A DNA stretch of 15,289 nt from BMS3Bbin11 sp034659075. GTDB lineage: Bacteria > Pseudomonadota > Gammaproteobacteria > BMS3Bbin11. Position 1 is the stretch's first letter; every line of letters starts with the position of its first letter. The stretch spans positions 1 to 15,289 of the forward strand of contig JAYEGM010000086.1 of assembly GCA_034659075.1 (NCBI GenBank), written 5' to 3'. Below the pieces are notes generated by a model, which was not told the origin of the DNA, did no database searches, and saw nothing but the letters and a program-made list of their open reading frames with translations. The position numbers were made by a program, and so were the translations under genes. Shown here piece by piece: positions 1 to 7,130 of this stretch.

Positions 1-276
1 GCTAAAACCCTCATACATTGCCGCTTCGTTACAGATCCGCGGGTTGTGCTTCATGGTGCATGAACCCAGCGGATAAAACTGCGTATCGATGGAAAAGTTT
101 AACTGGCTTAGGCGGGTATAATGCCTTACCGCCTGCATTTCGGAGACTTCAGGCAGGGCCGGGCTTTTTCTACGCAGCAAACTGTCCGGGATATCATCAA
201 GACATGTCACAGTGGAAAGAGACTGTGCGTTGTTGACCCGCCCTGCTGTAGATTGTTCGAAAATTAGTTCTGTCAT
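1..276 (-). CDS. gcvPB: Glycine dehydrogenase (decarboxylating) subunit 2, N-terminal part (cut by window edge)
   Basis: Reading leftward from an ATG at 276, the frame stays open for 92 codons to the window edge. The product begins MTELIFEQSTAGR and contains FYPLGSCTMKHNPR, a hallmark of the C-terminal half of the P-protein of the glycine cleavage system. In two-subunit P-proteins this subunit carries the PLP-binding lysine, which would lie beyond the window. With GcvPA it decarboxylates glycine and passes the aminomethyl group to the lipoyl arm of GcvH in the cytoplasm. It starts 22 nt after the gcvPA stop, so it is surely in the same operon. I see no strong Shine-Dalgarno sequence, so translational coupling to gcvPA is likely. 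The identity rests on sequence motif plus gene order. Confidence 0.95.
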   Translation of the reverse strand, partial: MTELIFEQSTAGRVNNAQSLSTVTCLDDIPDSLLRRKSPALPEVSEMQAVRHYTRLSQLNFSIDTQFYPLGSCTMKHNPRICNEAAMYEGFS

Positions 277-298
277 GTCAGTTCTATAAATAGTTAAG

Positions 299-1687
299 TC
301 ACATTTTCTGTGCGCAAGATGGATCGAGGCGATGCTTGCTGACGATACGCTCCAGGTGCAGGACATACTCACCCATCTCTTCTTCGGTACGCAGTTCTGT
401 CGCACAGACCAGCAGGCAGCTTTGCAGAGCATTAAAGTCAGCAGCAAGTGCCTTGCCGGCAATGATGCCCTGTGCAGTCATGGCCCGCAGCAGGTCTTCC
501 ATCGGTGCATCGATACGCAACACACATTCATGGAAAACTGCGCTGTTGAATTCAATCTCGACACCATCAATCGCTGTCAGTTTTTCAATCAGCTTGAGTG
601 TGTTGGCATGTGATGCCTGTGCCGCCTGTGCCATCCCGGCCGGCCCCATTAAAGACATATACAGGGTGGCCGCAGTCACCATCAGGCCCTGATTGGTACA
701 GATATTAGAGGTCGCCTTTGAACGGCGTATATGCTGCTCTCTGGCCTGCAATGTAAGGGTGAAGCCCTGTTTTCCGTCGGCATCAACCGTACGACCGATT
801 AAACGCCCCGGCATCTGCCTGACCAGTTTCTGACTGCAGCACATGAAACCAAAATATGGGCCACCTGATGACAATGGGATACCCAAAGGCTGGCCCTCAC
901 CTATAACGATGTCCGCACCTGCCTCACCCCAGTCACCCGGCGCCTTAAGTACAGCAAGAGACAGCGGATTGACCACAGCAATAACCAGACATCCATTTTC
1001 ATGCGCCAGATCTACCAGTGCGTCGACATCTTCCAGCGCACCAAAATAGTTAGGCTGTGGAATCACTATTGCCGCAACATCCTCTGTCAGCTCATCAGCT
1101 AAACTGTTGAGATCGATACAGCCGCTTTCTGCTGAATAGGCAATAGAGCACAAGCTTATACCCTGATTTTTGACAATGGTTTGTGTCGTCTCGCGATAGC
1201 CGGGGTGAACGGTTTGCGGCATCAGGACGCGCTGCTTTTTGCGTTGTGCCCGCACCGCCATCAGCACGGCTTCGGCCAGTGCGCTGGCACCTTCATAAAG
1301 ACTGGCATTTGACACATCCATGCCGGTCAGAGATGCCATCATGGTCTGGTATTCATACAGCAGCTGCAGTGTGCCCTGAGACGCCTCAGCCTGATAGGGC
1401 GTATAGGCCGAATAAAATTCACCACGCGTAGCCACCTGCCATACCGCTGCAGGGATATGGTGTTCGTAGGCCCCGGCACCAATAAAGTTTATGTAAGAGC
1501 CATCGGATGCCGCCTGTTTCTTTGCCAGCTGGCGGATAGCCGCTTCACCCATCGCAGGCGGCACATAATCCAGTTTTTCATTAATCAGTTCGTCAGGAAT
1601 TTCATCAAACAACTGATCGATGTGCTTGACGCCAATGGCAGCAAGCATCTGGCGCGTTTCTTCTTCAGTATGAGGTATAAATGGCAT
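299..1687 (-). CDS. gcvPA: Glycine dehydrogenase (decarboxylating) subunit 1
   Basis: This 462-residue protein corresponds to the N-terminal half of P-protein and has the usual length for GcvPA. Recognisable stretches are the start MPFIPHTEEETRQML, the FIGAGAYEHHIPAAV region near residue 70, the YTPYQAEASQGTLQ segment near residue 95 and the SLYEGASALAEA segment near residue 130. It forms the heteromeric glycine decarboxylase with GcvPB and acts on glycine and the lipoylated H-protein. The subunit has the aminotransferase fold but not the PLP lysine, which lies in GcvPB. It sits between gcvH and gcvPB. The start has no evident Shine-Dalgarno: a 7-bp tandem repeat array ends 8 nt upstream of the ATG, followed only by a T-rich stretch on the coding strand. 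The stop is TGA. Confidence 0.97.
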   Translation of the reverse strand: MPFIPHTEEETRQMLAAIGVKHIDQLFDEIPDELINEKLDYVPPAMGEAAIRQLAKKQAASDGSYINFIGAGAYEHHIPAAVWQVATRGEFYSAYTPYQAEASQGTLQLLYEYQTMMASLTGMDVSNASLYEGASALAEAVLMAVRAQRKKQRVLMPQTVHPGYRETTQTIVKNQGISLCSIAYSAESGCIDLNSLADELTEDVAAIVIPQPNYFGALEDVDALVDLAHENGCLVIAVVNPLSLAVLKAPGDWGEAGADIVIGEGQPLGIPLSSGGPYFGFMCCSQKLVRQMPGRLIGRTVDADGKQGFTLTLQAREQHIRRSKATSNICTNQGLMVTAATLYMSLMGPAGMAQAAQASHANTLKLIEKLTAIDGVEIEFNSAVFHECVLRIDAPMEDLLRAMTAQGIIAGKALAADFNALQSCLLVCATELRTEEEMGEYVLHLERIVSKHRLDPSCAQKM

Positions 1688-1695
1688 AGAAAAAA

Positions 1696-1763
1696 GTCTT
1701 AGGTCTTAGGTCTTAGGTCTTAGGTCTTAGGTCTTAGGTCTTAGATCTTGAAACTTGAAACTT
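1696..1763. repeat. Heptamer tandem repeat array, locus 1 (gcvH-gcvPA gap)
   Basis: On the plus strand there are seven perfect copies of GTCTTAG (1696-1744). The bases AT follow, then two copies of CTTGAAA plus CTT (1747-1763). The 7-base phase continues across the change of unit: GTCTTAG, ATCTTGA, AACTTGA. The array fills almost the whole gap between the gcvH stop (6 nt away) and the gcvPA start (8 nt away). In mRNA sense the order is GTTTCAA twice, then CTAAGAC seven times. The CTTGAAA unit is the one that builds the array at 12754-12841. The function is unknown. Confidence 0.95.
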
Positions 1764-1769
1764 CTTTAC

Positions 1770-2159
1770 CTACTCTTCCGCTTCGATGGCTTCATAAGCC
1801 TCGGCATCCATCAAACCATCCAGCTCGTTAACATCCGCTATCTGCAGACGAAACATCCAGCCTTCTCCGTAAGGATCTTCATTAATCAGCTCCGGCGCAT
1901 CAGCAAGTTGTTCATTGACCGCGACGACCGTGCCGGCAACCGGGGCATAGACATCTGAAGCGGCCTTTACCGATTCGACGACTGAGCATTCGTCGCCGGC
2001 ATCCAGCTCCTTGTCTATCTCCGGGAGCTCAATAAAAACCATGTCTCCCAGCAGTTCCTGTGCATGGTCAGTGATACCGATGGTTACCTGGCCATCATCG
2101 CCGGCCAGAACCCACTCATGTGACTTTGTATATTTCAATTCCTGCGGGACATTACTCAC
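1770..2159 (-). CDS. gcvH: Glycine cleavage system H protein
   Basis: This 129-residue protein is the lipoylated carrier of the glycine cleavage complex, shuttling the aminomethyl group from P-protein to T-protein and electrons to L-protein. The lipoylation motif VESVKAASDVYAP is visible, with the modified residue predicted to be Lys65. The family signature YTKSHEWV is near the N-terminus. The start is a GTG at 2159, supported by GGAG seven nt upstream, and the length is typical for the family (about 125-130). It lies 26 nt downstream of gcvT and upstream of gcvPA. The heptamer repeat array begins 6 nt after its TAG stop. Confidence 0.97.
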   Translation of the reverse strand: MSNVPQELKYTKSHEWVLAGDDGQVTIGITDHAQELLGDMVFIELPEIDKELDAGDECSVVESVKAASDVYAPVAGTVVAVNEQLADAPELINEDPYGEGWMFRLQIADVNELDGLMDAEAYEAIEAEE

Positions 2160-2185
2160 TACTATTCTCCTTTGTACCAGGTATG

Positions 2186-3289
2186 TTATGAATTTAGCAT
2201 CGACTTGCCATTGCGGACAAACGGGTATTTAACAACAACTGCGGATATCCAACGACCGCGTATATCCACTTCGCAGCTGTCGCCGACTTTTACCGCAGCC
2301 GGCACCCGGGCTAATGCTATTGATTTTTCCAGAGTCGGTGAATAGCTGCCGCTGGTAGTCTCGCCGCTGCTGCCGTCAGTAAACTTCACCTGCTGATGAG
2401 AGCGCAGTATGCCCCTGCCTGTCAGCAGCAATCCAACCATGCGTTGTTCAGGGCCATTCTGTTTTGCTGTTTGTAGTGCTTTACGACCAATAAAGCCCCT
2501 CTCTTCCGGCTGCCAGGCAACCGTCCAGTCAAGACCCGACACCAATGGTGAAGTTGTTTCATCCATATCCAGACCGTAAAGCGCCATCCCGGCTTCAAGT
2601 CGTAAAGTATCCCGTGCACCTAATCCTATTGGTTTTACATCGACCGTCATCAGTTGCTGCCACAGATCAACTGCATCATCAGCGGGCAGGATCACCTCTA
2701 CCCCATCCTCCCCGGTATAACCGGTACGGCCGATGAATATTCCGTCTATCTCACAGGCATGAAACACAGACAGATTCGCTACCCTGTTGCTGGCCTCATC
2801 GGCTAACAGGGAAGATAATTTCTCGATCGCCTGTGGCCCCTGTATCGCAAGCATAGCCAGCTCAGGTCTTTCGTTAAGGCTTATATCTGGAAAATCAGGC
2901 AACTGGCTGTTTATCCACTTCATATCTTTATCATGTGTGCCGGCATTGAGAATTATTCGATACCAGTCTTCATTCATATAATAAACAATTAGATCATCGA
3001 TTATGCCTGCGTCATCCGTCAGCATGCAGCTATACAATGCCTTACCCGGAGTTTTCAGCTTGTCGACATCATTAGCGAGTAGATAGCGCAAAAAGGCTTT
3101 GCTCCCACTGCCATGCAAATCGACTACATTCATGTGTGAGACATCGAACACACCGGCAGACTGGCGCACAGCATGATGCTCTTCAAGTTGCGAGCCGTAA
3201 TGGATAGGCATCTGCCAACCGGAAAAATCAACGATTTTTGCGCCAGCTTCAATATGCTGTAGATAAAGCGGTGTTTGTTTAACTGTCAT
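2186..3289 (-). CDS. gcvT: Aminomethyltransferase (glycine cleavage T protein)
   Basis: This 367-residue protein matches the usual length of GcvT. It transfers the methylene group from aminomethylated GcvH to tetrahydrofolate, releasing ammonia and 5,10-methylene-THF. Visible family features are FSGWQMPIHYG near residue 23, GVFDVSHM near residue 46, the active-site region DDAGIIDDLIVYY near residue 92, the segment GRTGYTGEDGVEV near residue 190 and GARDTLRLEAGMALYG in the central domain. The start is ATG at 3289 with AGGAG five nt upstream. That Shine-Dalgarno lies in a small palindrome (3293-3305). It is the first gene of the gcv operon and is directly preceded by a tandem glycine riboswitch, so expression should rise with glycine. 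Confidence 0.97.
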   Translation of the reverse strand: MTVKQTPLYLQHIEAGAKIVDFSGWQMPIHYGSQLEEHHAVRQSAGVFDVSHMNVVDLHGSGSKAFLRYLLANDVDKLKTPGKALYSCMLTDDAGIIDDLIVYYMNEDWYRIILNAGTHDKDMKWINSQLPDFPDISLNERPELAMLAIQGPQAIEKLSSLLADEASNRVANLSVFHACEIDGIFIGRTGYTGEDGVEVILPADDAVDLWQQLMTVDVKPIGLGARDTLRLEAGMALYGLDMDETTSPLVSGLDWTVAWQPEERGFIGRKALQTAKQNGPEQRMVGLLLTGRGILRSHQQVKFTDGSSGETTSGSYSPTLEKSIALARVPAAVKVGDSCEVDIRGRWISAVVVKYPFVRNGKSMLNS

Positions 3290-3292
3290 GCG

Positions 3293-3344
3293 AACTCCTG
3301 GAGTTATTGGGCACCCTGACAGAAGGCCTGGCCCGTACTGTCAT
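3293..3344 (-). promoter_or_regulatory. Putative riboswitch expression platform at gcvT translation start
   Basis: Between the second glycine aptamer and gcvT, the mRNA has ATGACAGT (3344-3337), then CTGTCA (3322-3317), then the palindrome AACTC-CAG-GAGTT (3305-3293), which contains the Shine-Dalgarno. The gcvT start itself reads ATGACAGT (3289-3282). The middle CTGTCA can pair either with the upstream copy or with the copy that includes the start codon. No U-tract follows either hairpin, so translational rather than transcriptional control is inferred. The base pairing is visible; the switching role is not proven. Confidence 0.45.
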
Positions 3345-3523
3345 TCGCCCATCTGTCCGTTCACCTGAGAGATTTACCCCCTTCGGTGTGCCTTCCGCAT
3401 ACTTGCGTGCAAGACAGCTCTCCAGAGCCGACGGTTTATTGTGGTCCTTTTGCCTGAGCGATTCCGGGCGGGTTGCGCCTTCGGCGCCGGCACTGGTGTA
3501 GCTTAGTAGCCGGTCTCTCCCTC
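3345..3523 (-). ncRNA. Tandem glycine riboswitch (two aptamers)
   Basis: Reading leftward, aptamer 1 (about 3523-3441) contains GAGGGAGAGACCGG, then the core CGCCGAAGGCGCAACC and CGCTCAGGCAAAAGGACCA. Aptamer 2 (about 3430-3345) contains CTGGAGAGC, the core CACCGAAGGGGGTAAA, CTCTCAGGTG and GGACAGATGGG. These are the conserved cores of the glycine riboswitch family, present twice with a short linker (about 3440-3431), the classical cooperative arrangement. It lies directly upstream of gcvT, as expected for an ON-switch of the glycine cleavage operon. Boundaries are approximate. Confidence 0.95.
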
Positions 3524-3546
3524 AATAAACCCTGGTCGGGGGGCAG

Positions 3547-3575
3547 ACTATACGAAAATCCAGCGATGATTTCCA
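3547..3575 (-). promoter_or_regulatory. Candidate promoter of the glycine riboswitch and gcv operon
   Basis: On the minus strand TGGAAA (3575-3570) and TATAGT (3552-3547) are separated by 17 nt. Each resembles the sigma-70 boxes (4/6 at -35, 5/6 at -10). Transcription would begin around 3540, about 17 nt before the first aptamer, which is a sensible position. Confidence 0.4.
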
Positions 3576-3576
3576 C

Positions 3577-3595
3577 GCATTTTGGGAAAAAATGC
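3577..3595 (-). terminator. Possible AT-rich hairpin after the antiporter stop codon
   Basis: The inverted repeat GCATTTT-N5-AAAATGC starts 3 nt past the TGA stop of the antiporter gene (3598). It is a 7-bp stem rich in A and T with no clear U-tract beyond it, so it would be weak as an intrinsic terminator. It may separate the antiporter transcript from the gcv promoter just downstream. Confidence 0.25.
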
Positions 3596-3597
3596 TA

Positions 3598-4845
3598 TCA
3601 GGATACCTGTGCTAATTGTTTTCTAACCACTCGCCCAAGCGTCAGGCCCTGTACCAGCATGGCGAACACAACCACAGCATAGGTCATTGGCAGAAGATAC
3701 AAACGCACCTCATCGGCAGGCAATGATAATGCCAGCGCGACCGAGATGCCCCCTCGCAGACCGCCCCAGGTGAGGATTTTTATAACTCCGGGAGAAAACT
3801 GGTAGTTTAATCTTAAGATTGAAATGGGAATAGAAACACTAACCAGGCGTGAGAACAGGACTATCGGGATAGCGGTTATTGCCAGCAGTAATGCATTGGC
3901 TGACAACGGAATAATTAATAGAATTTCGAGACCCAGCAATACAAATAGCACGGCGTTAAGAATTTCATCAACCAGTTCCCAGAAGGTATCGAGATGCTCG
4001 CGCGTTTGCTCTGACATGGCGAATTGACGCCCGTGGTTACCAATAAGCAGTCCCGCCACCACAATGGCAATCGGAGCAGACAAATGCCAGGCTTCTGCAA
4101 AGGCATAACCGCCCATTACCAGGGCGAGAGAAAGGATAATCTCAACCTGATAGTTGTCTACCCGACGCAGCATACGGTAGGTAATGTAGCCTGCTAGCAG
4201 CCCGAATAAAGCGCCACCCAAAGTTTCTGTTATAAACAGTTCGGCCACCTCGACAGCCTGCATGGGCTCGCTGCTGTAGGCGATATTAAATATCACCAGG
4301 AACAGCACCACGCCAACACCATCGTTGAACAACGACTCTCCGGCAATTTTCGTTTCCAGTGTAGCGGGTACGCCCAGTGTTTTCAGGGTACTGATAACAG
4401 CAACCGGATCGGTAGGCGAAATCAATGCGCCAAATAGCAGGCAATGAATAAAGCTCAGCGGTAAATCCAGCAGCCATGCGACTGACCAGGACAGCGATGC
4501 CACAATCAGGGTGGAGAGCAGCACGCCGACAGTTGCCAGCGAGGCAACTACCCACTTCATTTCCGACAGACGATTCAGATCGACATGCAGGGCGCCGGCA
4601 AACAGCAGGAAGCTGAGCATGCCGTGCAATAAGGTGGCACTGAAATCAACCCCGGAAAGCAGGGTTTTTTCCTGCTCCAGCAGCAGCGGAAAACCCATGC
4701 TGCCGAGTATCAGCAGCATCAACGACAATGCCATGGATATCGCCATGACACCGATCGTTGCAGGTAGTTTTAAATAAACCTGATTGAGGAAGCTAAAAAC
4801 TGCCGTCAGGGTGATCAGGACAGCAGAAATTTGCAACAGATCCAT
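3598..4845 (-). CDS. CPA1-family Na+/H+ (cation/proton) antiporter, NhaP-type
   Basis: This 415-residue polytopic inner-membrane protein has about a dozen hydrophobic segments. Motifs visible are ISPTDPVAVISTLK around residue 142, AGESLFNDGVGVVLF around residue 169 with the Asn-Asp pair (174-175) typical of electroneutral CPA1 exchangers, and WGGLRGGISVALALSLP near residue 360. The family exchanges Na+ or K+ for protons and supports pH and sodium homeostasis; the ion cannot be read from sequence. It has no long cytoplasmic C-terminal tail. The start ATG at 4845 gives a natural first transmembrane segment and no better start exists. There is no recognisable Shine-Dalgarno, and the start codon lies in one arm of a 12-bp perfect inverted repeat. 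It lies 62 nt downstream of the PhnD-like gene on the same strand, with gcvT next. Confidence 0.93.
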   Translation of the reverse strand: MDLLQISAVLITLTAVFSFLNQVYLKLPATIGVMAISMALSLMLLILGSMGFPLLLEQEKTLLSGVDFSATLLHGMLSFLLFAGALHVDLNRLSEMKWVVASLATVGVLLSTLIVASLSWSVAWLLDLPLSFIHCLLFGALISPTDPVAVISTLKTLGVPATLETKIAGESLFNDGVGVVLFLVIFNIAYSSEPMQAVEVAELFITETLGGALFGLLAGYITYRMLRRVDNYQVEIILSLALVMGGYAFAEAWHLSAPIAIVVAGLLIGNHGRQFAMSEQTREHLDTFWELVDEILNAVLFVLLGLEILLIIPLSANALLLAITAIPIVLFSRLVSVSIPISILRLNYQFSPGVIKILTWGGLRGGISVALALSLPADEVRLYLLPMTYAVVVFAMLVQGLTLGRVVRKQLAQVS

Positions 4846-4888
4846 AGCAGATTGTAGTTATTTGAAGTGAAAACTACTGCTATGGATC
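4839..4888 (-). promoter_or_regulatory. Inverted repeat that buries the antiporter start codon
   Basis: GATCCATAGCAG (4839-4850) and CTGCTATGGATC (4877-4888) are perfectly complementary over 12 bp. Inner arms TAGTT (4855-4859) and AACTA (4872-4876) can extend the stem past a 4-nt bulge. In the leftward mRNA the 3' arm contains the AUG and codons 2-3 of the antiporter. The 5' arm begins 19 nt after the stop codon of the upstream gene. There is no U-tract, so it does not look like a terminator. A start-codon-sequestering hairpin is the simplest reading; the signal that would open it is unknown. Confidence 0.5.
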
Positions 4889-4907
4889 AAAACAGAGCAG
4901 GATTTAA

Positions 4908-5738
4908 CTACTCGCCGGCAAATGAGAAATCGACCAGGTACTGCATCAAACCGGAGTACAGGCTTGGATCCGCAGCTTCAAAGTTTGAGAAGCCCAATTC
5001 TTTTAGCAGCGCCTTGCCTGCTTCAGTCTTGTCTGCTTCCAGCAATGCTTTCTTAATTTTTTCACGTTTTTCTTCAGGGACCTTGGGTGAAACAGAGATG
5101 GCCACGTGGGGTATCTGCACACTGGTCTTGACCACGACCAGGTCCTCACCTTGCTGCAGTGCCATATTTACCAGCGGGGTAGGGACAATCGCTGCAATCA
5201 CCTCTCCAGCAATGAGCTTCTTCATTGACTCATCAGAGGAATTTGTTGGCACGATAAAGGGCTGGCGTAACGGGTTTCTGAACATCTGGCCAAGGAAAAC
5301 ACCCGATGGCGCAGGCGGCATTCCTGATGCGATTCGCTTGCCAACCAGTTCACTGGCCTCAAATACGGCGTTATCTGCTGTGACTACCAGGGTGTAACTG
5401 ACCAGGCCTGGTACTTTAGCAAGAGAAACCCAGTCCGTTTTTTCTATACGATAATCAGTGAAGAAGGCATTATCCATGATGATTTCATAGGGATTATTTT
5501 TTTTCTGATTGACCCAGTATTCAGGAAAATCTCGTGCGGTGTGGATAACCACCTCATCACCGGTAACCCTGGCAAAAAAATCGGCCAGCGGCTGAAAGGA
5601 TTTTCTGGTTGCCTCCTCTCCGAGTATAGGCTGTATGGCAAAATCCAGCGTGGCAGCTGCAGCTGTTTGAAACATTGTACTCAGGACAATGGCCAACCCG
5701 CAGATACCTGTATAAATAATTTTTTTTCCCTGGTTCAT
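4908..5738 (-). CDS. PhnD-like phosphate/phosphite/phosphonate-type ABC substrate-binding protein
   Basis: The 276-residue product starts at ATG 5738, where GGAGG lies eight nt upstream. An in-frame ATG at 5789 is rejected because it would place 17 extra residues before the signal peptide. The N-terminus MNQGKKIIYTGICGLAIVLS and following TMFQTAAAA form a Sec signal peptide; no lipobox is seen, so the mature protein is probably periplasmic. The fold signatures LDFAIQPILGEEATRKSFQPL, the YEIIMDNAFFTDYRI segment, LVGKRIASGMPPAPSG and NSSDESMKKLIAGEV match the PhnD-like periplasmic binding family. Members bind phosphonates, phosphite or other small oxyanions, and some act as sensor partners. No permease, ATPase, histidine kinase or diguanylate cyclase gene is adjacent, so the ligand is not predictable here. 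Confidence 0.85.
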   Translation of the reverse strand: MNQGKKIIYTGICGLAIVLSTMFQTAAAATLDFAIQPILGEEATRKSFQPLADFFARVTGDEVVIHTARDFPEYWVNQKKNNPYEIIMDNAFFTDYRIEKTDWVSLAKVPGLVSYTLVVTADNAVFEASELVGKRIASGMPPAPSGVFLGQMFRNPLRQPFIVPTNSSDESMKKLIAGEVIAAIVPTPLVNMALQQGEDLVVVKTSVQIPHVAISVSPKVPEEKREKIKKALLEADKTEAGKALLKELGFSNFEAADPSLYSGLMQYLVDFSFAGE

Positions 5739-5874
5739 CTGATTTTCCTCCAAACACTGCTCCACCGAAAATAATCGGTAGATATCCATTTAATTTATTA
5801 TTTAGTGTACAGATGCGGAAAAAACCGCCGCACCCCCATACATCACGACAATAGATACTACATTATTTGTATTT

Positions 5875-5902
5875 ATTCTAGCTGACTAAGTTAATCCGAC
5901 AA
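5875..5902 (-). promoter_or_regulatory. Candidate promoter for the PhnD-like gene
   Basis: On the minus strand TTGTCG (5902-5897) and TAGAAT (5880-5875) are separated by 16 nt, a fair sigma-70 match (4/6 and 5/6). The leader of about 130 nt to the start codon contains a short stem TGCGG-N9-CCGCA (about 5834-5816) and a second one, ACCGA-N6-TCGGT (5764-5779), just before the Shine-Dalgarno. Confidence 0.35.
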
Positions 5903-5957
5903 GTTCTTTTTAATAATTTCAATTAATAATGGAATTTTTCTACTGCCGTTTCCCTCT

Positions 5958-7130
5958 TCAGTTTCCTAATGCACGATCTACCAGGAACTGTTTAACCGGT
6001 GGCAGTCGATTAATTATTTTCATTGCAAGTCTGCGCGACTTTTGCACAAGCTGACGGCGGCTGGTGAAAATACGCTGTATGCCATCCATTCCGGCAAGCA
6101 TTAAACTTACCTCTGCACGGCGACTACGTGCATATCTTCTCAAATATAAAGGATCCGCAATATCTCGACCATTGGCTACCGACTCAAGCAGTGTTGATGA
6201 GAGCTCTGCCACATCCTGAAAACCGAGATTCACCCCCTGACCAGCCAGCGGGTGAACCCGGTGTGCTGCATCCCCCAGCAGAACAACGCGATCTTTGATA
6301 TAGGTTCTGGCATTGGCCAGTACTAACGGGAAACCTGCACGCGGGCTGAGTACTTCAACATCCCCCAGCCGATGCTCAAAAGCGGCAGCCAGCTGCTCAG
6401 CAAAATCCGCATCATTCAACAATAATAGTTCTTCTGCGCGCGCACGGTCCGCAGACCAGACTATCGAACAGCTGCCATCTGACAGGGGCAGCAGGGCCAA
6501 CGGGCCGCTGGCAAGAAACCGCTGCCAGGCCGTATTCTCATGCGGCAAAGATGTCCTGACCCTGCCCACAATCCCTGTTTGCTGGTAATCATGATGGGAG
6601 CTTTCTATTCCCGACAGGCGGCGCAGCTGTGAATTCCCGCCATCGGCAGCAATCACCAGGCGGCTGCTGATATCAATACCGTTATCCAGTTTTATTTGAA
6701 GCTGATCATCCGCCCATGTCATGGATGATAACCGGCTGGCCGTCAGCAGGCTGATATTTGACTGGCTTTGGCAGCGCTCAATCAAGCTGGCATTAATCAG
6801 ATTATTTTCAACGATATAACCAAGATGCGCCTGGCCGCTGTCTGCCGCATCGAAATCCAGACTGCCGTTGTCATCCCATACGTGCATGTGTTCATACGGT
6901 GATGCCCGACTATCCAGTATCTGCTGCCAGACGCCAACATCCTTCAGTAACCTTTCGGATGCCGCGCTGATAGCGCAGACACGTAAATTATAGTCTGATG
7001 CAGACCATTGCGGCAGTTCATTGGCCTCAACCAGGCTAACACTGAACCCTGCCCGGGCAAAAGACAGGGCAGCGGCTGAACCGACCATGCCGGCACCGAC
7101 GATAAGAATATCTGTTTGCTGATCAGGCAT
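5958..7130 (-). CDS. ubiI: FAD-dependent ubiquinone-biosynthesis hydroxylase, UbiI/VisC-type
   Basis: This 390-residue flavoprotein belongs to the UbiH/UbiF/UbiI hydroxylase family. The dinucleotide-binding motif IVGAGMVGSAA lies at residues 10-20. The second FAD motif VVLLGDAAHRVHPLAGQG continues NLGFQDVAEL around residue 285, and this GDAAH version is the one seen in UbiI rather than UbiH. UbiI-type enzymes hydroxylate the ring of the polyprenylated phenol precursor (C5 in E. coli) using O2 and reduced FAD, in the aerobic ubiquinone pathway. Its ATG overlaps the ubiH stop by 8 nt, so translation is probably coupled; no good Shine-Dalgarno is seen. The order pepP-ubiH-ubiI is as in E. coli. 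Exact regiospecificity cannot be read from sequence, since paralogs differ in the ring position they attack. Confidence 0.88.
   Translation of the reverse strand: MPDQQTDILIVGAGMVGSAAALSFARAGFSVSLVEANELPQWSASDYNLRVCAISAASERLLKDVGVWQQILDSRASPYEHMHVWDDNGSLDFDAADSGQAHLGYIVENNLINASLIERCQSQSNISLLTASRLSSMTWADDQLQIKLDNGIDISSRLVIAADGGNSQLRRLSGIESSHHDYQQTGIVGRVRTSLPHENTAWQRFLASGPLALLPLSDGSCSIVWSADRARAEELLLLNDADFAEQLAAAFEHRLGDVEVLSPRAGFPLVLANARTYIKDRVVLLGDAAHRVHPLAGQGVNLGFQDVAELSSTLLESVANGRDIADPLYLRRYARSRRAEVSLMLAGMDGIQRIFTSRRQLVQKSRRLAMKIINRLPPVKQFLVDRALGN

Noticed and set aside
18..236. Rightward 72-codon open frame at the window start
   Set aside because: It is antisense to the gcvPB N-terminus, whose protein motif is unmistakable.
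1696..1763. Insertion sequence end or mobile element scar at the heptamer loci
   Set aside because: There are no flanking target duplications, terminal inverted repeats or transposase remnants. The periodic 7-bp structure explains the sequence.
3307..3682. Rightward open frames across the gcvT-antiporter gap
   Set aside because: They cover the glycine riboswitch on the opposite strand and have no coding signature or ribosome site.
4839..4888. Intrinsic terminator of the PhnD-like gene
   Set aside because: The stem is strong but no U-tract follows, and the 3' arm is the translation start of the next gene. A regulatory leader fits better.
4867..5397. Rightward 176-codon open frame
   Set aside because: It lies antisense to the PhnD-like gene, its translation resembles no family I know, and its start falls in the loop of the antiporter leader hairpin. 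It is a shadow of the real gene.
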